64,000 bases of DNA, taken from assembly GCF_029867415.1 (NCBI RefSeq), contig NW_026705909.1:248001-312000 (forward strand). Reading direction: 5' to 3'. Below are positions 46,547 through 55,650 of this stretch, piece after piece. The translations under genes were made by a program, and so were the position numbers. The first letter of the stretch is position 1. Each line of letters starts with the position of its first letter. The DNA comes from Vicia villosa. Taxonomy: Eukaryota; Streptophyta; Magnoliopsida; Fabales; Fabaceae. Below the pieces are notes generated by a model. That model ran no database searches, was not told where the DNA came from, and saw only the letters and a list, made by a program, of their open reading frames with translations.

Positions 46547-47130
46547 AGTTAGAACAAGATTTGTTCTGATCAATATTCTTAGTTTTGATGATAACAATGT
46601 ATATGAATTTTGTATGAGATAATGTGGTACTCTAATACGATGCAATTTCCATTTCAGGAATTATATAATGAGTATGCACAAAATCAGCGCAAGAAGCACT
46701 GACTCAGAAGGTTCAGCATGCAACATCAGAACATGGTCTGGCAAGACATCAGAAGATGGTCAAGCAGAAGTAGAACATGGTCTATGGAAGCATCAGAAGA
46801 ACTTGAGTTCAGAAGCAGAAGCACTGAAGTTCTCATGGTATCATGCTCAGAAGCACTTCAAGGTCAGAAGACAAGAAGATGCTCTGCACCAAGCTGTATT
46901 GACTCTGAAGATTCAAATGTTGTATCTACAAAAGATCAAATCAGAATCAAGTACAAGATGGCAGGCTACACTGACTGACAAAAGGAACGTTAGAAGCTAT
47001 TAACGGCAACGTCAGTAGACACAGGGAAAGCAAGGCTCGAGGTAGTTGACAAAAGAGTGAAACATTAAATGCAATATTGTACGGAATACGCAAAGCATTA
47101 AATGCTCCCAACGGTCATCTTCTCAAACGC

Positions 47131-47140
47131 CTATATATAG
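47131..47140 (+). promoter_or_regulatory. TATA box of element E LTR
   Basis: CTATATATAG, the same as in both LTRs of element A. Gypsy element G is inserted about 75 bp downstream, which would separate this promoter from gag. Confidence 0.55.
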
Positions 47141-47207
47141 AAGTTCTGATGAGAAGCTGAATACAACTCTTGATCCAAAAACGCTGAAACGTTGTTCAAA
47201 TCAAAAG

Positions 47208-47212
47208 CTCTC
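47208..47212 (+). repeat. Target-site duplication of gypsy element G, left copy
   Basis: CTCTC, repeated at 58598-58602 directly after the 3' LTR. Confidence 0.9.
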
Positions 47213-48230
47213 TGTCATACCCCAAAATTTGCCTTCCATTCACAATAAGCCAAAATTCAGTCCCAAAGATTACTCATTCAAAGTCCAGATGATCCACAGT
47301 CAACTGGTTTGACCTAAAAAGTCAACCATAATCAGAGCATGATTCAAAACCTATGATCATTGGTCAAACATCAAGCATAGAGGTGCATAACCATCATTTG
47401 ATCAAGTAATGATCATGATTCCATTAATAGAAACTCAGAGATGAACAAATACAAAAAGGTTCAAATTAGGGTTTCTTAGGAGAAAGTCAACCCAACTTTG
47501 ACTGGGCATAACTTTCACATGGAACATCAAAAATACCCCACACAAAGCCTATTTTGAAGGAAATTGGATTCCCTACAACTTTGTCTCTCACAAGCCAGGG
47601 CTAGAAATGATTCATTTGAGAGATACAGTGCAAAAGATTACAGGTCATTTTCAGGCTTTCTCCAAAAGCAGTTTTTTCCCAAAGAGGATATGATCAAGAT
47701 AAAAGCTCCAAATGAAAAATATATTCCAAAATGGCTTATAGAGGACCTCTTGAGGTTTCCAAAAAGTCTTAAAACTCCCTCATAGCTTAAAAATTGAGTG
47801 AGATATGCTTGGTCAAAGAAGCGGAAAATTTGGAGGCAAAATGTGAATCAAAGGGGTTCAAAATGGAATTTCTTGCAAGTGGGCCTATGTTTTGTAATCC
47901 AAACTTGATCCATAAGATATTTAGGCTGCCCAAGACACATGCCACGAAATTAAATATTTTTATTTGATTTTTAAGGATTTTATTTCATTTTTAATGATTT
48001 AAATAAATGGAAAATCAAATATTTTAGTGAAAAATATGTTTTGATTGTTTCCAATCAACATTAAATGGCAAATTATAATACAATTTCGTGATATATTGAT
48101 TTGGAAAAGGGTGATGTAAATTTTGGCCAAAATAGAAAGTTTATATTCAAGATTCAAGTCAATTTTACAAACTTTGCAAGATTGGATTTCAAGAGGCCTT
48201 GGGCTATAATTCTTAACCTAATTCACTCTT

Positions 48231-48238
48231 CTATAAGT
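48231..48238 (+). promoter_or_regulatory. Probable TATA box of element G LTR
   Basis: CTATAAGTAG, about 1.0 kb into the LTR; repeated at 56669-56676. CTATAAT at 48204 is an alternative. Confidence 0.4.
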
Positions 48239-48946
48239 AGTGAATAGAGGGCATAGGACTAGGGGACGCAACTCTGGCCACAGAAGAACTTGCAAGAACA
48301 CAAAAATTACCAAGAAAAGTGGATTTCGGTTTCAAGGATTTAGGGCTTCTCCAAGGGATTTGAAGATTTCAAAAGCTTCCCTGGAGCATTTAGAACGTAT
48401 CTGGATCATCACGCTTCAACAACAACCCTAGAATACCTCCATATAGGCCCTGGTAAGTCGCACTGAACTTTGAATCGATTAGGCTAATCCTTGTGTTTTT
48501 ACGTGAAATTGTTCGTGTGTTATGCTTTGTTATCATGTGGGGATCGTTTCTGGATGATTTTGATTGAAATTGCATGACCTAAGCGTGTTCTACCATTGAT
48601 AGCCGAGTTAAGCTTTTAGGGTTGGATTTGGGGTTTTCTTTTAAAGGTAAAATTAGGTTAAAATGATGGTGTAATTGGATTCGTGTGATGAAAACGAAGA
48701 GAAGGAGAGGGTCGCGCCATGTTTATATGTTGGGATGTCCAAATCGCTATTTTCCAGGTTTCTTTAGCTGCGAATGGTTTTGTAGCAAAAGCGTAGCAAA
48801 TGTGTTCAGGAATTCAGGTAGGTTTGGAGAAGATGACGACGTGTCACAGCGACACTGGTGAGTTCAAATTTGGGCGCGCGTTTCAGTGGGGTCGTTGCGT
48901 TCTGAATGTATTGTGTGGTGTGTGTACCTTAAACAGAGTTGTGTGT

Positions 48947-49021
48947 TGGTTGAGTTGGTGAGTGCGCGCGTGGATGACCCAAGGGTCCAGGGTTCGATCC
49001 CTGGCCCTTACTATTATTTTT
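48947..49021 (+). other. tRNA-like Pol III module in element G 5' LTR
   Basis: A-box-like TGGTTGAGTTGG (48947-48958), 32 nt, B-box GGTTCGATCCC (48991-49001), then TTTTT at 49017-49021. The arm CCAGGG-TTCGAT-CCCTGG pairs over 6 bp. No acceptor stem is formed. Confidence 0.55.
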
Positions 49022-49875
49022 CTAAATTTCTGATCTTGATCCTGTGCACTACCATGCCAGCAGAACATCATGTGTCTTCAGATCTAAGCCCTTAGATCTC
49101 CTCCCAGCTTAGATCTAACGTCCCTGATCCTATGTCTATATTATGAACCTTACTAGCAACCACACCTAATCATAACCTTAATAAAACTAAATAAATTTCA
49201 ATTATTTTGTTTTATTTTAATTAAAATACTTATTTTTAATATATATTATTTGTATTATAATTATTTCTTTAATAAAATAAATACATAATGATTATATTAA
49301 AAATTTTCAATTTGTTATTCGTGCCGATTAAATCGATTGATCGCTATGGTTAACAATGATTTTAATTAAAATACTATTTAATTAAGATAAAATCCAAACT
49401 ATATTCGATTAAATGGTTGCAATCATCTTATTGATTGTGACGATTAATCTTGCCTTGTCCTAAATTTAATTTGTTATTATTTGTAATCGTGTTAATCGAT
49501 TATGAGGGGTAACAATACAAAATAAAATTCACAAAACATAATAAAACCCATTAAGTCATTATTAGTGATAATCGAATCAATCGATTTGAATTGGTAATGG
49601 TGCAAAACCCCTAATCTCTTAACTATGGTGATCAAACCTATTGATCATTACGGTTAATTGTGCCAAACCAGGGTTGTACGCCCAAATCCTAAAACACTCA
49701 AAATACACTAAACCACGATACTACAGTGTTTCAACACTGCGATGTTCACAACTACGATAAGGTAATTCAAAATACCTTCGAACATTCGCATTTCAAAACA
49801 ACTTCAAAACAAATTCAAATACATTCAATTCAATCCTAAGGCGTACAACCCTCCCCGAACTACGTTGACTCTGAT

Positions 49876-49899
49876 TCTCCATAAGGAGATACGTAGGCA
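49876..49899 (+). other. U5 hairpin A of element G
   Basis: TCTCC-ATAA-GGAGA followed by TACGTAGGCA; repeated in the 3' LTR. The order is shared with LTRs F and H. Confidence 0.55.
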
Positions 49900-50022
49900 C
49901 TTGGCAACAAGGCGAGTCCCCCTCCCTAAAATCTCAATTTTTCCCCTATTCAATTCTTTAGCTATTAAACCTGAATATTTTAGCCATAAACTTGACCCTT
50001 AGATTCAAAGCCAATAGGAAAG

Positions 50023-50053
50023 GGTTGAGGGTGCCTAACACCTTCCCTCGACC
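50023..50053 (+). other. U5 hairpin B of element G
   Basis: GGTTGAGGG / CCCTCGACC stem (one G-U pair) around the loop TGCCTAACACCTT, 106 nt before the LTR end. Confidence 0.65.
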
Positions 50054-50161
50054 TGAATATAGTATCTTACCCTGATCTCTATACTGCGTAGGGTTTCCTA
50101 TTCGCCCTTCAGAATAGGTGGCGACTCTAAAAAGCTAAAATTTTAGACAGGTTGCTACAGC

Positions 50162-50179
50162 TGGCGACTCTGCTGAGGA
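50162..50179 (+). other. Primer-binding site, tRNA-Arg type (element G)
   Basis: TGGCGACTCTGCTGAGGA starts 2 nt after the LTR. It complements the 3' end of plant tRNA-Arg(ACG) including CCA with about two mismatches, and is the PBS type reported for Ogre elements. Confidence 0.75.
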
Positions 50180-51041
50180 TAACTATAATGGTGAATGCTA
50201 TGCTCCTATAGGTTTTGGCAGGGTTTAGGTTTGACAACTTTTTAGGGTTTGGCTAATTCGCCTTTTTTAGGGTTTGTAATTATTTTTTTTTATATTTTTT
50301 TTAAAAAAAAAATTTTATTTGTTTTTATCTAAAAAATATTTAATTGTTTATAATATATTTATATTTAATTATTTATGTTAATATGTTTATATCTAATTGC
50401 CTGTTGTTATATTTTTATATGCATTGCTGGTATTTTCTATGTTGTGTTAAACCTTAAGTGTGGGAGTTAACTTTGAGATCAATAGGGGAGTATGAATCGC
50501 CTACGAGTCTCATTGATAACTCCACTCGGAGTGGGTTGAGTATTCGGAAATGTCCAAAACGAGGCTTGACTTTGTTGAGGGCAGGACTGGATACTTGGCT
50601 GATCTCTCCGAGAACCTACCCCAAAAATTCGAACCTCATGGATAAAATGAGTTGTTCTAAAATCCGAAGAGACAAAAAGTCTCAGAGGCTACGAACGACC
50701 CCATGAGACCTTCTAGAACCCCCTATAATAAGGTTGGCTCCCAAGAGCCGCTACGTCGGACCTATGAACCTATGTGATTATGTGCTATATGTATATATAT
50801 GTGTTGATCATTTTTTATTATTTCTTTTTGCATTCATCATACATCAGGGGCATTCTTGCATCATATCTTATTCAAAAAAAAAAGAAGGAAAAGGATATCA
50901 TGCATATCATGCATGGCATACGCATCACTCTCATGGCATTAAGAGAAGATTTCTCTTCTATCTCCAGGACAAGGGACCATTGGGAAGGATAACCTAACAT
51001 CCCGACCGTCTTATCAAACAAGATTTCAGCAAAAGAAATCA
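50180..51041 (+). other. Leader region of element G
   Basis: AT-rich start, then a moderately GC-rich stretch (50458-50770) with no recognisable protein. Short open frames here (50458-50706, 50734-50997) have no family resemblance I can see; an untranslated leader with a possible packaging role is the simplest view. Confidence 0.5.
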
Positions 51042-51563
51042 ATGGATCAGCTAGAGCAGAATCAAGCCGCCCTTCGTGAGGAAGTGGATCAACTGAAGGT
51101 TAATATGGAAGAAGTTAAAGGAGGTATGACCCAGATGCTAGGATTCATGAAGGCCCTCCTGGATAAACAAGAAAAAGCAAAAGAGGTTCAGTCTAGGGAT
51201 ACCCTGGTTCAGGATGAGATCCCCAATGACGAAAACCCGCCGCTAGGATTTGTTTCAGGCTTTGGCCCGGCTAAGGACAGACCTCAGGCCCGCTCTGTTA
51301 GGAGAGCTATCCAATTCCAAGAGAAAGGAGAAACTTCCCAAGAAGGATTTGTCCCCACTCTACAAACGAAAGGGACAACCCGCACAGTTCGCATTCCTGC
51401 TGACAATGTCCCTAAGGATAATGATTACCTGGAGCTACAATACGGAGTGCAAGAGGTGGACAACACAGACCAAACACCTCATACACAACAGTCTATCCCT
51501 AACTCTGGGGAAGACTCCAAGGACAGTGAACAAATCAAGGTGGCTAGAAGAAGGATTTCTTAG
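51042..51563 (+). CDS. Gag N-terminal-like ORF of element G
   Basis: 173 codons, MDQLEQNQAALREEVDQLKV at the start: a heptad-patterned coiled coil over about residues 1-50, then a polar, Pro/Gln/Glu-rich region without motifs. A coiled-coil start of this type precedes the capsid domain in Ogre-like Gag proteins. Here the frame ends before any capsid or zinc knuckle. It may supply RNA-binding or assembly contacts for trans-mobilisation, or be a leftover of deletion. The start is the first Met after the leader. The frame is intact in a young element. Confidence 0.6.
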   Translation: MDQLEQNQAALREEVDQLKVNMEEVKGGMTQMLGFMKALLDKQEKAKEVQSRDTLVQDEIPNDENPPLGFVSGFGPAKDRPQARSVRRAIQFQEKGETSQEGFVPTLQTKGTTRTVRIPADNVPKDNDYLELQYGVQEVDNTDQTPHTQQSIPNSGEDSKDSEQIKVARRRIS

Positions 51564-53000
51564 ATCATTAGTTGTGTTTTCATTCGCAATTTCTTTCCAT
51601 TTGTTTAAACATTAGTCTTATGACATATGCTATGTACTTTACAACAATCATTAATGCATTGCTTACGTTTGTCTTGATTCATTCCTAGTGTTCTCACTAT
51701 ATTTAAAACTGTGTTTTTACTCGGTTTTCTTCTTTGTGATATTCAACACTCGATTAAAGTCGTACACCTTTAGAGGGAGAATGACGAAAACGATACCACA
51801 ATTTCATACACTACGCTTTCGAACAGACCGTGTTGACGATGTACAGGCATTTGTTCAATTCCTAAATAATGGAGATATAAGGATGTTAATCCCTCGTCAA
51901 CCCCTTTGAGCCTAAAGAAGTAGGAGTTTTCCTTCATACAAAATAGAACCCTTAATATATAACCTGGGGTAGGGTAGCTGCTCAGTTGACTTAATTATTC
52001 CAAATTGTTCCTTTGAACATAATCACCGATGGTTCTCCATCATCATTAAATCCGGCAGTCAATATCCGCGAAGAAAAAAAAAGAGAAAGCAATGCAAAAG
52101 CCTGCTGAGTCAAAACCTATTAAGGAGACTTAGGCAACATTGGGGCATCCCGCTGACTGCAGTTTTAAAACAAACTGTTCAGGCAAAAGTTAGGGATAAC
52201 AAAGTCGAAAAAAGGTTACTATGTACCTTCGACAAAAGGAAAAATTACAAAAAGGAGAATGACTGCCTTTGCAAAATAAACTTCTGGTTTTTGAACCATC
52301 ATGAATGTCAATGTCACAATTCCCAAATTCTTTTGGAGACTAAATGCATAGCTAACTGAGTATAGGACCGGAGAACATCACGAAGATGGGGATGGGTACA
52401 AATAAACTTTGAGCCTCTATCTTTTGTTTCTTTAAACCGTGAACCAGGCCACGTTACAACCCTTAAAAGTCCTAACTGAAGCATGGTTAGTTCGAAAGCA
52501 TATCGTTACCAAAGGTATCCCGACTCCTTAAGGTCTACTATAACTCTTGAGTTGATATCACTTTCTTACAAAAAAAAAAACTTTGTTTTACTCAAAAAAT
52601 GTTTTAAACTTTCAAGACAGGCATATGCATTCGCATCTTATGAATTTCATTACAAAGTACACGTGTCTATGTGGATTCAGATGTTTAAACATCAGGGAGA
52701 AGTTGCATGGGTCATGGCTAGTGGCTAAGAAAAAAATCCTACTGACTGACGAAGTAGCTTTAAAAACTCGTCAAAAGAAGAAACATCCCTTACGCTTGAC
52801 TGGGATGGCTAATGTGTACACACGGCATAACTCGTCATTATCCCATTTACATGGGGCAATCTCATCAAGATCCATTGAAATCTCTCAAGGACGCTGAGTA
52901 GCCCATGGGGCAAGTCCATTACCTGGGGGGACGTTGCAAAGGTCACTTAGTATCAGATGATGTTAATGCCACTCTCACATCCTTTCCAGGAACATTTATA
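51564..53000 (+). other. Element G region between the gag-like ORF and the repeat region
   Basis: No retroelement enzyme. An open frame at 51688-51909 ending VQFLNNGDIRMLIPRQPL is unrecognised. From about 52090 the text AGCCTGCTGAGTCAAAACC ... GGGGCATCCCGCTGACTGCA resembles the 3' untranslated start of Ogre-like elements, so the deletion of pol lies between about 51560 and 52090. Confidence 0.5.
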
Positions 53001-55450
53001 GGATATTTATCAATCTGTCCATGTAGTCTTCTTTAAGACATGTTCAAATACTTTTTACCCTTTCTAGGAGCCTTTTTCAGACAGTCTTTTAAAGACCCAC
53101 CTTCGTATCCTTTCTATTTTCAAACCCTTTCAAACAGTCTTCTCTAAGACATATTCCTTTCTAAGAACCTTTTCTAGGTAGTCTTCTGTAAGACATCTCT
53201 TAACTTTTTTTCAGTTAGTCTTTTAAGACATATTCAAACTTCTCTTATGCTTTCAAGAACCTTGTCAAACTTTGTTTAAAGTACAGAGTCTTCTCTAAGA
53301 TAGTTCACCATCCTTTCTAGGACGATCTTCTCCAAGATGTTATTTTTTCCTAAGTTTTGTTTAAAACCCCACATTCCTTAAAACAGTCTTTATCCTCTAT
53401 AGGAATATTTTTGACCCTCCGCACAAACACATCCCTTTGAGCTTTGTCTGAAGCGCAGTCTTGTTTAAGACAATTTCACATTCTTTCCAAGGACCTCTTC
53501 AGGTAGTCTTATAGAAGACATCATCTCACTCTGAGTACTCAGCAAGTCACTGTCCGTCACAACTCATTCTGAAAAGCATCTGCTTCGCATTCAAATCAAC
53601 ACTTAGCATCAAGGAGTCCTCAAAATTGGTCTAATCAAAGACGATCATTCCTGATAAAGACCCTTGAATGAGGAAACCACATCCAGAGGGTTTTCCTAAA
53701 AACAGGGGCATACAATCAAGAATCCTATTGACTAGGGGCATATCTTTCAAGAATTCAAACACTGGGGCAAGGCATATCAGGCAAGACATGGTGAAACTCG
53801 AGTTCTCTCTAAAGGTCCCTCCTTCAGATAAAGGGGCATGTCTCAAAACTTCTGATATTCGGGAAACCACACTAGTATCCCACAAGGAGCATTGTTGCGT
53901 AATTGATCTTCCCACGCCTGTACTATTTACATCCCGCAGTGTGGGATCGGCATACATGCATAATTCTTATTTATTTTGAGAATCTCATTACATGACACAT
54001 GCATCATGACATTGCATAAAACTAACGCTGCCTTTCCAGGTCACTTCATAATCAAAAGGATGTTATCATCCAATTACCATGCAAATACGATCGTATTAAC
54101 GATTCAATCTCAACGTATACAATTCTAGCACCTCATTCCAAGTCTTTCTTCAAAGACAATCCAGAAGCAATCAAAGAATTTCTTACCTCTCCAGGTAGTC
54201 TTGTCCAAGACAATTATCTTAACCTTTCCAAGCAGTCTTGTGTAAGACATATCCTGACCTTTTCTAGGTAGTTTTGTTTAAAACATACCATGCCCTTTAT
54301 AGGAACCTTTCTAGGTAGTTTTATTTAAAACGTATCGCGCCCTTTATAGGAACCTGTCTAGGTAGTTTTGTTTAAAACGTTTCATGTCCTTTATAGGAAC
54401 CTTTCTAGGCAGTTTTGTTTAAAACGTTTCATGTCCTTTATAGGAACCTTTCTAGGTAGTTTTGTTTAAAACGTTTCATGACCTTTATAGGAACCTTTCT
54501 AGGTAGTTTTGTTTAAAACGTCCCACGACCTTTATAGGAACCTTTCTAGGTAGTTTTGTTTAAAACGTCCCATGACCTTTATAGGAACCTTTCTAGTTAG
54601 TTTTGTTTAAAACGTCCCATGACCTTTATAGGAACCTTTCTAGGTAGTTTTGTTTAAAACGTATCGTGTCCTTTATAGGAACCTTTCTAGGTAGTTTTGT
54701 TTAAAACGTATCGTGTCCTTTATAGGAATCTTTCTAGATAGTTTTGTTTAAAACGTATCGTGTCTTTTATAGGAATCTTTTTAGATAGTTTTGTTTAAAA
54801 CATATCGTTCCCTTTATAGGAATCTTTCTAGATAGTTTTGTTTAAAACGTATCGTTCCCTTTATAGGAACCTCTCTAGGTAAGTCTTGTTTAAGATATCC
54901 TGTATCCTATCTGAGAGCCTTTCCAGGTGAATCTTGTGTAAGACGTATCACACCATTTCCAAAAACTGTCCTAGGTTAGTCTTGTTTAGGACATATCATT
55001 CCTTTCTAGGTAATCTTCTTAAAGACATGTATCCAATTCCTCCTTATCCTCTTCAGGAGCCTCTATAGGTCAGTCTTGTTTGAGACATATCTAAGTTAAC
55101 CTTATAGTCTTATTTAAGGCGTGTCGTATCATTCCCAAGAACCTTTCTAGGTTAGTCTTGTTTAAGACGAACCATAACCTGTCTAGGTAGTCCTGTTTAA
55201 GACGTTTCATATCTTTTTAGGAGCTTTTCTAGGTGAGTCTTATTTAAGACATATCATGCCTTTCTAGGTAGCCTTCTTAAAATGCTCATCCATTCTTTTC
55301 TAAGACACGCTTAGTTTCTTTTAAAGAACTTCTCAGTTAGTCTTCTCCAAGACATTCTTCCTAAGCATTGTTCAAAGCCTAAGCTTCTTCGCATCAACCT
55401 TCGATATACCTTATTCAGGAACCTCTTTAGGTAGTCTTATGTAAGACATT
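53000..55450 (+). repeat. Decayed tandem-repeat region in the 3' UTR of element G
   Basis: Throughout this stretch units of the type CTTTCTAGG.A.CCTTT...AGTCTTGTTTAAGACATAT recur at irregular distances near 45-60 bp, with lower identity than the core array at 54260-54890. It looks like an older or edge part of the same array. Confidence 0.65.
54260..54890 (+). repeat. 47-bp tandem repeat array, about 13 units
   Basis: CTAGGTAGTTTTGTTTAAAA recurs at 54264, 54311, 54358 and 54405 and onward with a strict 47-bp period. The unit continues CGT......CCTTTATAGGAACCTTT. Variation is concentrated in six to eight bases after AAAACGT. Hypervariable tandem repeats in the 3' UTR are known for Tat/Ogre elements and can seed satellite DNA. 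Confidence 0.88.
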
Positions 55451-55640
55451 ACTTTATATCTCTTCGGATACAACAAATGATCCGGGTCTGAAAAGCATAC
55501 GCTTTAGACAAGTACCCTTCCGGGCAAATAGATGGCATCTATAAGCCCATCTCCCACAGAACTCTTTCCCTACGCAAGCAAATTTCAGGGCATTTCAGTG
55601 TCCAATCATCTTCTACCTCTTCAGGTTCAAGAAGATTGAA

Positions 55641-55650
55641 CAGGGGAAGT
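55641..55650 (+). other. Polypurine tract of element G
   Basis: CAGGGGAAGT directly before the 3' LTR. Confidence 0.7.

Larger units (their letters stand above)
47213..50159 (+). repeat. 5' LTR of gypsy element G
   Basis: 2947 bp, TGTCATACCCC...GGTTGCTACA. Possible TATA CTATAAGT at 48231. It carries the tRNA-like module (48947-49021), U5 hairpins A and B and the PBS-like decamer (50119-50128). Small frames such as 48240-48431 recur in the other LTR only because the LTRs are nearly identical. Confidence 0.92.

Noticed and set aside
48240..48431. Open frame repeated almost exactly at 56678-56884, looking like a duplicated small gene
   Set aside because: Both copies lie at the same place in the two nearly identical LTRs of element G, so the repeat is explained by LTR identity. 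No protein family resemblance.
48947..49021. Genuine nuclear tRNA gene
   Set aside because: A- and B-boxes are present but acceptor ends do not pair, the anticodon arm is poor, and the module is inside an LTR. The same holds for 2061-2300 and 60691-60759.
54260..54890. CRISPR-like regular repeat
   Set aside because: Units are contiguous at 47 bp with no unique spacers, inside a plant retrotransposon 3' UTR.
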